This document shows, one piece after another, positions 32,817 to 44,000 of a DNA stretch of 64,000 bases (its first letter is position 1; the number at the start of each line of letters is the position of its first letter). Location of the stretch: the NCBI GenBank assembly GCA_006535965.1, contig QEAR01000070.1:48791-112790 (forward strand), in the 5' to 3' direction. The translations under genes were made by a program, and so were the position numbers. The DNA is from Spizellomyces sp. 'palustris'. Lineage: Eukaryota; Chytridiomycota; Chytridiomycetes; Spizellomycetales; Spizellomycetaceae. The notes beneath the pieces are model-generated. The model did not search any database, was not told where the DNA came from, and worked only from the letters and a program-made list of their open reading frames with translations.

Positions 32817-35800
32817 ATGTTACGTGCAGGATTTGGGAGGGCTATTTGTCATGCTAGGCGATTGTCGACGATAGAGATACGGGCATTACGGCACCCACCC
32901 GCTACCCCGCAACTCCTGGACATTCACACCGTGTGGAAGAGAAAGGCGAGTACTGCAGTACAGGAAGCTTCGTTGGGGAAAGAACGGCCATTACTGGATG
33001 CAGATACAGCGCAAAGGACAGATGAGAAGGCCGATCGAGATGTTGCTGCTGAACAGGCTACTCCTGAAGAAGACTGGCAGAAGGATATCATTGCTCTTGG
33101 CTTGGCCGAGACTGGGGCGGAAAAGGATGTTGCGGCAGAGGGATGGAAGGTCGTCGACGATTTGCTCAAAGACTGTGCTAAAGACTTGAAGGTCGCGACT
33201 CAGCGATACTTGAATCTGGAGGAGTCGAACGGAACCGCAGATTGGACGTCTGTGCAATATAGTTACCTCATCAACCGTATTGGGAATATCCCGTCCCAAG
33301 AATTTCCCACGACCGTCTTCGACAAAGTCCGACAGATCACCAGAAGCCGAAACATTAAATTGGATGAGAAAGCGCATTTGCAATTGGTCCGAGTATACAC
33401 AGCGGCGGATATCAGACTTGTGCAGCGGTACTTGGCCATGGAATCCGAATTGGAAGTGGAGCGAGCAAGAATGACCGGGGAAGCTCCCAAGAGTGTTCAA
33501 AACCGAATGGAGCGTCTGCAGAAGCGCATGAAAGCGTGCTCATCGCAAGCACATGCGGATGCTGCTGAGGAATTGATGCAGCGGGCATTTGAAGAGGGTT
33601 ACTGTCCGCGCCCCTCGGATTATGCAGCCATGTTGCACATGCATGGAACTCGCCGAAACGTCGCGTCTGTGGAAAAATGGGTGCAGCTGCTATCGGACCG
33701 GGATGTTGAGGTCAGACTTCCAGTATACGTGGCGGTAATCAGCGCGTACGGATACCTTGGTGACGCGTACAATGCTCAGAAGTGGTTTGAAAAGTATGTC
33801 AGCACGCACGGACGTCGCGCGGAAGTTTATAAAGCCTTTATCGAAGCTTTAGGAAGGGTGGGACGTGCACCACTTGCGCGGGATATTCTTGAGCGTGTTA
33901 TGCCTGAACAAAAGGTCCAGCCGACCATTGATACGTACACTGCTGTTTTGAAAGTCCTTGGCTCGAGTGGTGACTTTGTTGGTGCCATGGAGATCCTTGG
34001 CCGAATGCGGGCGGATTCCTTTTTGGCGAAGGGCATAGAAGATGCTTACTATGTCATATTCGAGCAAGCGATCCTCAAAGGCGATTATGCCGTTGCGTCG
34101 GATATGTTCACGCATCTTAAGGAACGACGGCTGCCGAACCTTACGTATTCCCAGTACGGACGACTATGCACTGAACTGAATCATCTCGATGAAGCCCTTG
34201 CTGTTTATCGAATCATATACAGCCGGAGTGGAATGGCTGATCCAATGTTTTCGGGTATTCTAGCGGATTCTTTAATCAAGGCAGGGCGAAAGTCGGATGG
34301 ATTCGGTCTGTTGGAAATCGTACACAACGCTATTGCTAAACGCAAGGCTTCCTCTCCGGGAGGCGATGGGAATGTCTTCTGTCTAATTCCTATCCTCACG
34401 GAAGCGGCGAAAGGTGACCTAAAGCTGTTGATACGATTACAAGAAATTGCAGAATCGCAGGGATACTATGGGTCCGAAAGCAAATCACCGTGTGGTCACT
34501 TGTTGGCTGCATACCAGCAGAAGAAAAATTCAGTAGACCTGTCCATACAAGACTATCATACTTTGTATGTGGCCTTGTTCTCCACTGGAAAGGCTGCGAA
34601 CAAGGACGAACTTCGAAAGGCATCGTTCGCCTTTCTAAAGGATATGGAGTTGAAGGGGTTGATACCTACGGAAGCCCTCAGCGATCTGGTGATTTCGGGA
34701 TTCAAAAATCGGTTCATGGTTGGGGCGGAGGTCGAGTGGAAGAAGGCAATGGCTAAGCTTGACGTGAAGACCCCAGAAATTCCTTCTGAATATGCCTCTT
34801 TCATTACGAAGGAGGAACAGCAAAGCTTGTGTCAAAAGATTGTGAGAAGCTGTAACAGCGGAAACCTGGCAGAAGCGCTGCAGATAATGGAGAAACTCCA
34901 GAAAGTGAACCTCTTCCCTGACCCGTTTACTGTTTCGCGGTTGATATTGACTTGCGGATCGAGAGGCGATTTCGACACCGTCACGCAGGTATTCACGAAG
35001 GCTGTAGAACGGGCAAGAACCCTACGTAATCTGAAGGCCAGGGGCCATTTGGAAGATTCTGCGTGCGAAGCTGTGATAATAGCTTATACGCGGGCAGGAT
35101 ACGTGTCCGCGGCCGCCAAATTTTTCATCGAAAGTGTAACTGTCTTGGGACGACATGCGTTTGCACAGAAGACATATTTGTGGTTCTTTGACACGGTTAG
35201 TCGAAGCAGAGGTATATCGAATGAGGACTTTGCGGACATATATGCCGTCTTCGAAGCGTATAGGGAGTTGGTTGGGCCAAAGACAATTTCACTCGCTGTC
35301 TACAACGCAGTGTTGAGAATTATGCGTAAAGCAGGAAGATATGAACACGTAGTTCAACTCGCACGCTTGATGCAGGAGCTTGAGACCACAATAGATCCCC
35401 CCACCTACCAGAACTTGATTTTGTCATTGATTCGATCGCAGAGTATGGATGAGGCGGCAAAGGTGTTTGAGAAGTACCTGGACGAATATTGGGAGCGTAT
35501 GGACATTAGGGTTTTCAATGTGATGATCTCTGGATACCTGGCACACGATGGTTTTGAAGACGCGTTACGTGTGTTGAAAATTGCCGAAAGTGCAGGCTTG
35601 CGAGCAAATGTAGACACATTTGAAGTGCTGATTGCCAGTTTGGCACGGTCTGAAGAGTACGCAGATAGTGCGCTTTCGTTGGTACACAAAATGAAAGAGA
35701 GCGGCCTTTCTGTCGGACCGCAGGTCTACGAATCTGTCATATTGGGGGTCTGCTCGAGGAAACCAAAGTCGTTATCCGTAGCTCTGAATTGTTATCGCGC

Positions 35801-36221
35801 GATGGGGCAAGCAAACATGCGGCCTAGCCCTAATGTGTTTGAGAAGCTTATCGTTGCGATGATTGATCAGGGCGACATGGAGGCAGCTGAGAGGTTACGC
35901 CTGAGTATGGACAGCATTGATCGTCTTCCTACGTCGGCAACCGAGGCTGCCCTACAAGCAGGGTACCTCAACAGAGGGGATCTGCTTTCTGCTCGACGGA
36001 TTTTTGATGGAATGGCAAACCCCGTTTCGGGAACATCACAAACATTATCATTACATGACGCTCACCCGACGCGAACCAAGGAGTCATACGAGATGATAAT
36101 AAACGCTGCTATCAAGGCAGGAAGAACGGACTTAGCGGCAGAATATGTAGCTCAGGCGAAAGGTAGTCCGTTTGAGACAGAATCTCCAGGGTGGACTGAA
36201 AGCTTAGCGCTGGGGGCATAG
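32817..36221 (+). CDS. Mitochondrial pentatricopeptide-repeat (PPR) protein, intronless
   Basis: A single exon of 1134 residues. The first 45 residues are Arg/Ala/His-rich without acidic residues, a mitochondrial presequence. After an acidic linker the protein consists of helical pairs of about 35 residues in the PPR pattern, for example TIDTYTAVLKVLGSSGDFVG, RVFNVMISGYLAHDGFEDAL, DTFEVLIASLARSEEYADSA, NVFEKLIVAMIDQGDMEAAE and KESYEMIINAAIKAGRTDLA. PPR proteins bind organellar RNA and act in processing, stability or translation of mitochondrial transcripts. The target cannot be read off because the repeats are degenerate. The lack of introns contrasts with its neighbours. It converges with the giant dynein-like gene with only about 190 bp between stops. 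Confidence 0.9.
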   Translation: MLRAGFGRAICHARRLSTIEIRALRHPPATPQLLDIHTVWKRKASTAVQEASLGKERPLLDADTAQRTDEKADRDVAAEQATPEEDWQKDIIALGLAETGAEKDVAAEGWKVVDDLLKDCAKDLKVATQRYLNLEESNGTADWTSVQYSYLINRIGNIPSQEFPTTVFDKVRQITRSRNIKLDEKAHLQLVRVYTAADIRLVQRYLAMESELEVERARMTGEAPKSVQNRMERLQKRMKACSSQAHADAAEELMQRAFEEGYCPRPSDYAAMLHMHGTRRNVASVEKWVQLLSDRDVEVRLPVYVAVISAYGYLGDAYNAQKWFEKYVSTHGRRAEVYKAFIEALGRVGRAPLARDILERVMPEQKVQPTIDTYTAVLKVLGSSGDFVGAMEILGRMRADSFLAKGIEDAYYVIFEQAILKGDYAVASDMFTHLKERRLPNLTYSQYGRLCTELNHLDEALAVYRIIYSRSGMADPMFSGILADSLIKAGRKSDGFGLLEIVHNAIAKRKASSPGGDGNVFCLIPILTEAAKGDLKLLIRLQEIAESQGYYGSESKSPCGHLLAAYQQKKNSVDLSIQDYHTLYVALFSTGKAANKDELRKASFAFLKDMELKGLIPTEALSDLVISGFKNRFMVGAEVEWKKAMAKLDVKTPEIPSEYASFITKEEQQSLCQKIVRSCNSGNLAEALQIMEKLQKVNLFPDPFTVSRLILTCGSRGDFDTVTQVFTKAVERARTLRNLKARGHLEDSACEAVIIAYTRAGYVSAAAKFFIESVTVLGRHAFAQKTYLWFFDTVSRSRGISNEDFADIYAVFEAYRELVGPKTISLAVYNAVLRIMRKAGRYEHVVQLARLMQELETTIDPPTYQNLILSLIRSQSMDEAAKVFEKYLDEYWERMDIRVFNVMISGYLAHDGFEDALRVLKIAESAGLRANVDTFEVLIASLARSEEYADSALSLVHKMKESGLSVGPQVYESVILGVCSRKPKSLSVALNCYRAMGQANMRPSPNVFEKLIVAMIDQGDMEAAERLRLSMDSIDRLPTSATEAALQAGYLNRGDLLSARRIFDGMANPVSGTSQTLSLHDAHPTRTKESYEMIINAAIKAGRTDLAAEYVAQAKGSPFETESPGWTESLALGA

Positions 36222-36410
36222 GCAGACGAACGCATGATAGTAGATAGGCATACTCTTTATAGAATCGTTGGCAACTTATAGTGTGCCAGATGGGTGCCCC
36301 TACGCGCATATTTATCTTATACATTCGCAAAAATCATTTATACAGAGTATCAAAGGTCCTTATTTACATTGTATTGTACAAAAACTTTGCAATATACAAA
36401 CCAAAAAAGA

Positions 36411-39400
36411 TTAATGAGGCGTTCGAATGAGATATACCAGAACTTGACCATCAACTGTTCCAACGACAATGGACCTTTGGTTGGCGCCAACCGCCAAGGA
36501 TGTAGGCTGACTGGCAAGCGGGACCATGGCGCATATTTCGCCGTTAGCCCTGGCTTGCCTCACAAAGTTCTTGCCGTTATGGTCGGGCTGACCATCCGCC
36601 TCAGAAGCCAACCCAATATCCCAAACTCTTACTATGTGATCCGTTGCAATGGTGACAATATATCGGGGATTGTCCATAAAGCTCCATGAGACAATTCGAC
36701 CTGATTCGTGACGAAGCAAACAATGCCGCCATGGTTTATCTAGTCGCATGACAACGATAAGGCCGACATCTTGGGAGGTCGTGTGATTCACGATATCGCC
36801 TTGCTCCTCCACTTCTACAGCAGAGTATGCGAACAATTTCCCTAGCTTATGTGATCTGCACTCTTGTATCTGGATGTTATCTCCCTGTGAACCGCCAGAT
36901 GACCAGATTTCGCCATTGACCCACACACTCGATGCAGAGCAGTAGATAATATGATGCGAAACGGACCAGCACAAATCTTGAACACATTCTCCTTCCCAGG
37001 TCTCGAATGTTTGAAGATCGTGCCCGGTATGCGGATCTACCACATAAATGCAATTCCCGTTTGCGATAGCTACTCGTGTGCCGTCCGGGGAGAATAGATG
37101 GGACGGCAGAGCTGTGCAGTGACGTTGAAAGAGCGGCATTTGGTGGTAGGTAAGTGTACGGTCTGCTCGCCTGAGAAGTTGCCAAGCAGTAAATGTGCCG
37201 TTGACTCCCCAGGTGTACAAGCACAGACCATTGTGCTCTATTTTCAGACGGCTGAGTGTAACTCGACGGAGGCGACTTGAGTGTAGAATGCGCAGAGATT
37301 CTTTATGGCTGTGAAGATCGAAGACAACGCTTAGGTTTCCACAGGCACTTGCTAGATAGTTTTCCATCTTGGAAACGTGGACAGAGTTTGGTTGGTCGGG
37401 CAACGTGGTTTGAGTAATGGGACGGACCTGGGTAAAGTCTACATCGATGGACCAGATGATGTAGGTCCCGTCACTGGAAGATGATATCAAGCTTAAACCG
37501 CTGTTGGTGCTATTGCCGCGGATGAATTCTAGGTGCGAAACATCTTTTGTGTGATGAGGATCGGAAACAGACATAAGTGGCGCGATCTTTCCTTCATTCT
37601 TCCAATTGTGGGTGTTGCAGACAAGCAGTCGGTTTTCACTCGATAAGAGAAACCGTTCCTTTCCCCTGGAGGTGGAGAGACACATGTTCGTTAAGCACGA
37701 TGCACCTGTATTCACCCGCTTAATCCAGCGTCCCGTCTCGACCTCCGCGACGGTGATCACACCGAGCGGTGTTCCGCAGAAAAGCAAAGTTTCGTCCGCG
37801 GAGAAGCTGAGGCATTGGATGGGTGTGTCGGCGGGGGCATGAATCAATGCGCATCGAGAGTGATTATCAATTCGCCATATCATGATTCCACCGTCGATGC
37901 GCGTTACCGCCAATAAATCTCTTCCGAGGGAGAATGCTCCAACAGACGTTGCCGACGTAAGTTCCTCGTTGAAGCGACATATTTCCCGCATCTTGACCGC
38001 GTTGAAGACAATGACGCCTTTATTTCCGCGGGAATACGTGGCTATCCTATGTCCGTCGATGGAGTGAGCGATAATTGCGTCACATGAGCTTTTTGTTTGA
38101 GTAGGAGGCATCTCCGCATCTAACACATCCAACGCATCGTCTCCACGATCTAATTGAGGTGCAGACTTATTTAACGCTTCAGCATCGAAGTCGATGCATT
38201 CCAGCTGCGTGTGTAAACCGGATTGCCAGATGCTCTCAAGACTCTCGGAGAAAAATATTGCACCTCCCCTATAGGAAGATTCCACGAAGGCAATCATATT
38301 GCCACTTGATAGGTTGTACAAGCAAATGTCTTTATTGCGTAAGGCGATGGCGACCCTTTCAGCACCATTCAGACTGAAGCAGCACGCTACAGCCGAAGCT
38401 GCCGGAAAGGGTGACTGAAGTAACACTTCGGTCAACAAGTAAGAATCGATGTCCCACGCTTTGACTGTGCCCTCGTCTGACACGGTCAGACAGCATCGTC
38501 CAATGGCTTTCTGCACTTGAACGGTAACCGCTATCAGCTTCGTGGCTTCAGTTGCCACTATAATGGACTCAGCATGAGATTCGGAAGGCGTAATACATTC
38601 GAGCAGGCTCTCGCCGTGCGCTCTGTTGTTGCGTGTCCGAGCATCCTGTCGCACGCTAGGGCAGACTCCTTTTGGGAGATTATAGGCCAGCGTAAAGCAC
38701 ATTTTGGGATATAAGCGAAGATACTGCCCATACGTCTCGACGAACAAGTTGAAGTCGCCCAGCCGGGTAATCAGCTCATGGTCACTCTCCGTCTGTGCTC
38801 GCTTGAGAAGCTCTGCGATGAAGCCGACAACCTCATATCCAACACCTGCGACAAACGCGCTTTCAATGAAACCCAGATTACAAAGTACTCGCGCAGTTTC
38901 ATGAGGAGGAAATCCAGCCGTTAACTGATGGTGAACAATATCCACTGCCCGATGAGCGTCATACTTTCGCCACTGCTGCTGTCCAGCGCATACCGTCACG
39001 CAGGTGGATGCGTAAAACATTGCAAGAAGGCGATGCTGATGGGTGAGGTCGGCTGGGCTTCTGATATATCGCTTTTTGATGGCCGTCGTGAACTCTTCGT
39101 GGAAAGGAATCAAATGCCCCGACTCTGTTTCGGCAAGAAGATCTTTCAGAGATTCACAAATAAGATTCCAGTCCAAGAACGACAGTTTCAACAGCTCAAT
39201 TATTTCGACTTCTCGTAGCCCCGAGCGAGAACTGGCGATTGCGGTCAGCGTACCAGCAATGACATCTCGACCATGGATTTGCTCGAATTCATTCAGCATT
39301 TGGTCAAACATGGACGCAACGTCAACTGGTATGTCCATATTAGAGAACGTGCGGCCAAATTCAGTGCGTTTGATTTTTTTGAGTAGCAAGGCAAGATACA

Positions 39401-41050
39401 AAGGCTTGGAAAGATTCATCTTGGCTAGAATACTTTGAACCTGTCGGTGCTCCACATCTATGTTCATACGAAGGCATTGCATCCTTAGAATATCTTTCTG
39501 CTCCTGATTAGTCAAACCTTCTAGTTTCCAGCTTTTTGTGTCAGGATGTCTCTTTCTCAAAGCAGGAAGCACCGTCTCGTCAGCAGCACTGAATAACCAA
39601 CGTACTCGCGACAGAGTCTGGTTATCGACATCCGCAATGGATGGAAGCCAACTGAAATCATGCTGTTTTTTGCTTCCCGAAATACTTAGGCGGTCGACCC
39701 CATCCACAATGATGAGCACATTTGTTCCTAGCTTGGCGGCCTTCCTCAGCTTTGTGGCAAACCCCAATATATTCTGCTCGGAGGTACCGGTCCCAACATC
39801 AATCCTTTCTGCCTCGAAATGCTTTGACAATTGCGTTTGAAATCGTCGAAGCATTTGGCTGATGTCAAAGGATCCATACCACGTTCGCACAAAATTTGTC
39901 AAAACAAGAAAACCATCCGCTTGAAACTCGGAGCATATCTTGCCTAGAAGGGTGGTTTTTCCCATGCCGCTTTTGCCATGGAGGAGCAAGGTGTTCTCCA
40001 TAGATATCTGGCCCTCTGCCGCTGCATTGTTGTCTAATGATAGGAAAGCGCGGCGGACGTGCTGCAGTACCTCTGCTCGTCCGGAAAAGTCGGTCAGATT
40101 GCTGACAGGAACAGTGGGCCCAAAACTGAAGTCTCTCAAGTCTATGCATTGCGTGATATCCTTGGCTACTTGTAAGCCCCAGGCTTCCAGACCACCCATT
40201 TTGACTCTTCGACCTTCGATCCGGGAGAAAAAGCTTTGATAAATGTGGACTGGACACCTAGACTCCGAAAGTTGTTGCTTCAGTTTCTCAACCCGTTCTA
40301 TAGCTTTGGAGTTCTCTGGTTCGTACAGCGATCGGAAGCTTTTTGGAACAGAGCGGGTAAAAGCGGCATCGCGGAAATAAAATATCGACGAACTATTCTG
40401 GACAGGTAGACCTAGAGCACAGTCGATTTCCATTTCCCACAATTTTGAGTACACTTGCATCGTGCCCTGAACGTCAAGACTCCTGTCGGGAGAAGAATTG
40501 CCAACTTTCGAGCCGATAATCGATAAGAAGATGTCCGCACGTCGAATTTGCCATCTAGTTGCTTGAACATAATCAAGTTCACTGAGACTGGCACTTGGGT
40601 GCCCAGCACGGAAATCCACGACGTGTAACAGAATATGTTTGCGCAACATTTTCTGTTGGAGCTGAGTTAGTATGTTACTGTAAAAGTATTCTCGTTCGTT
40701 TTCAGTGTCTGGTGTGGAGCACAAGTAGACAGTGACGTAGCGGGTAAAGGTGGGTGCACTGCCAGCGGAGGAGGCAAGGAAATGACTTTTCCCCCAATTC
40801 AGCTCGCTTAAATGCTCAAGATCGGCGACGTTGAACGGTTCCGAAGAACACAAGGCGGTCACACCATGCAAATACAAGTCTGAAGGAGAAACTCGCGTAC
40901 GCAAAGATAGATCAGGTAGGCTATTCTCCGGTTTGTGCAGATGTACACTAACGGATGAATCGCTGATCACCTTCGCAGGCACAGTGGTTTCATATTCACT
41001 CATCATATTGGTCGCTGGAGGTTCACTGGCTCCAGTCGTCGGGGCTCCTT
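36411..41050 (-). other. DUF4062-NACHT-WD40 extension in the last exon of the dynein-like gene
   Basis: In the same uninterrupted exon that ends the dynein C-terminal domain (LFLREAARYNLVFRHVKQGL; IPHSWCLAPKHLEYEI; last dynein-like residues near 41050) comes a linker, then a DUF4062 domain (RYVTVYLCSTPDTENEREYF, RRADIFLSIIGSKVG, about 40400-40750). A NACHT NTPase follows, with LLLHGKSGMGKTTLL (about 39955-39995) and NVLIIVDGVDRLS (about 39690-39730), then a helical region. From about 38580 to the stop there are WD40 blades (GTVKAWDID, GGIMIWRIDN, GTYIIWSIDV, HIVRVWDIG). This set resembles NWD1/NPHP3/TEP1-type STAND proteins. Confidence 0.85.
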
Positions 41051-44000
41051 CATTTTTCACATACAATCGCAATGCCAACGGAGAGATGATTGACGAGCAC
41101 CCAAGAGCTATAGCGTCAATAGCTTCATTCTGCATCCTTACGTCCCTTAATAATAGATCTGTCAATATGAATGAGGACTCGGAGAGAGTATCGTTCACTT
41201 GCAGGCGGTCTATTTCGTTAGAGCCCACGTGGAATTCCAGACAGCATTTCACTCTCTCAAGTGGAACCGCATGCGCTTTACAATAACGCATCATCGCAGC
41301 ATGAACTACATGTGTCACTGATATGGGTAGCTTTACGCTGACGAATTGCGCTGGATTCGAGGTAGCACATCTTGAGAAGAATTGCGCAGCAATTCCAAGC
41401 TCTTGAAAATATGATGAAATCTCGTATTCTAGATGTTTGGGTGCCAAACACCACGAATGGGGTATCCGACGAGTTGTCACAATTTTCAATATATGCCGAC
41501 TTTCGTACGTATCGCATCCACTGATGATTCCACGTAGCCCTTGTTTTACATGGCGGAAGACAAGATTGTAGCGCGCCGCTTCTCTCAGAAAGAGTGTCCG
41601 TCCATTTTGAACTCCGGAGGCCGACTCATAAAGCTGGCGAACACTCGGCAGTCTAGGTAAGGTCCTCCAAAATGTCCCCATCTGATTTATAAAGTCTTTC
41701 TCCAGCATCGAAAGGGAAACTCCACTGGTCTCTAGTGAAGGGCCACATGGACAGTCGAGCAGCAGTTGCAGCTTCTCAGATACTCTCGTCCATAGCCAAT
41801 GGCAATTAACCGTACCTACGCCGATTTTTGAATCTAACGACTTTTGTGCAGATAAGTGCTGGTCATTGTCAAAGCTTTTCTCGAAATTTTCATAGTTAAC
41901 CACGTCGAGTTCTGATGGCTTAACGTACTCATCCAAAATGGCAAGCACGGACGATCGGACGCTTTCTACCCGCTTCCGCTGATACCTAGGTGCCGCCTCC
42001 TTCAGATACACGGACTCCAATATCAGCGTTTCGTATATAGCCGGTGGTAAACCCCTTTTCCTGGCTTCTGCCATTAGCGCGATCGATAGGTCAAAATCTA
42101 CATCGTTAAAGTGGATGATTTTGGAGAACATTGTTTCTGGCCTTCGGGCTGTCACCACGAGCCCGACATGTCCATAAATGACGGAATAGTATAGACGATC
42201 AACAGGGAGAGGTTGCTTGTTGTCGCGAACTAGATACTGCTTGCAGAAATGCTTTGCGAGGTGTCTGTTGTGAAGATGAGAGTAGTCCCGAATGAACGGG
42301 TTCGACCTTGCTCTTACCGAAATGATAGATTTTTCTCGTGAAAGCAAACACGAACAAGGGTTGGGACATCCGCAGGGAGCATTTCCTGTACAAACGCCGG
42401 GCAGAGGAACCACAGTCGAAAGTTACCAGCAGATTTCGGCACCATGTAAACTATAGCTTTCAGTTGGCTAATCCAGTACGCATCGGCGTGAATAACCAGC
42501 CAATCTCCGTTTTCCGCGGCGTGAGAAACCTTGTCTTTCCACTTGTCACCTGCTTGCCATTAGTATACATGCTGCATACGCAACTGAGATTAAACATACC
42601 GCGCTTATCTTCTTCTGTCACTACAGTTATCTGTGTCTGTGCCCCTTCGTAATCTTCACAGGCCTGGACCACCAGACGTTGTGTATCAGCCAATTCATCG
42701 GTCACAATCAGGACCATGCAATGGTTTCCTTGCAGACGCGTAAACTGATCGCTACTGCTGTCTTCTACCAGCAAGCCATAGCTAGTCAACATATCGACAA
42801 GGACTGGTTTCAGCATATCCGGTCGAATAATCCTGCATTTTGTGTGTTGGTCACAGCAATCATGCGCAATAGCCACATAGCACAGCAACATGATGAAACG
42901 TACAGGGTAGCGACAAATTTCTCCATATTGGTGAGCCGACGACTCCAAACGTTGGTAGCCGAAGTAGTTTCAAAGAAGTCATATGCAGCGCATTCCGCAT
43001 TCTGTGTAGCAGTAGTCAGAAATTCGTGCAAATCTGGCCACCTGTCCAATTGAGAAAGAATGGTGGTCTTCAACGGTTATCAGAAAATTATTAGCTTCCA
43101 GTTAATTTGCGACATATCACTGGTTGCATACCGTATTTAACTCTTCTGCCCCGTTGTCATTCAAACAACCTAAGACCTTTTCGAGAAGATTGACCTCGTT
43201 TCGGCTCACTGGACCCCGACGGCGAGCATTCACAATCGCTAGCGCAAAATGGACGGGTATTCGGTCCTCTTCCCGCAGCATATCATTGACCTTGATCATT
43301 GTCTGTTGAGTGAGTGCATTTGCTACCTTATTGACAGCGGAATCGCTTAGCGCAGGAGCTTTTAGGGTCGAGACTTCATTTCGTAGGCAGTCATTGAAAG
43401 TTTGAGTGAAAATCTGGTCATCGGCGGCATACAAGCTATTGAGTAGCTTTATACGCTTGAACGCAGTGTGGAGCTCACACCCGAATGTGGCCAGGCTCAT
43501 GAATGGTTTATACTGGTGCAAAATATCTGACTTGAATGATTTGTATGCCTCGGTCATCGATTCAACAAGATATCCTTCACGTTGAAATAAAATGATGTCG
43601 TGCATGAGATCCTCGCTGTCGGTAATACTGCAGGTCTCCATCATGGTTATGCATGCGTCGAAAGAACTTTCGCTCGTGTGCTTCTTGGAGGATAGCTTCA
43701 TCTCTACAGGATCCCAGTAAGAATTGATGGTAAAGGGACATAGGTAGAATCAATCTTCATTAACTTACGCATGCTTTTCCGCTGTTGATGGAAGCTTGGT
43801 GTGGCAGTGCTCATAATCAAGTCAAAGAGAAGGCTTCGGAGGGTTGTCTCACAGTGCGTAAAATTGACGACCTGAAATTTATCAAGCATTGGTTCACTTG
43901 CCACGCCAGCATCTGCAAATACGACCAGCGGCGATCGTTGGGTAATGCCCATTCGTAACTCCTTCAGCCGCTCCTGCTGAAATTTTAAAATCTCTGTGCC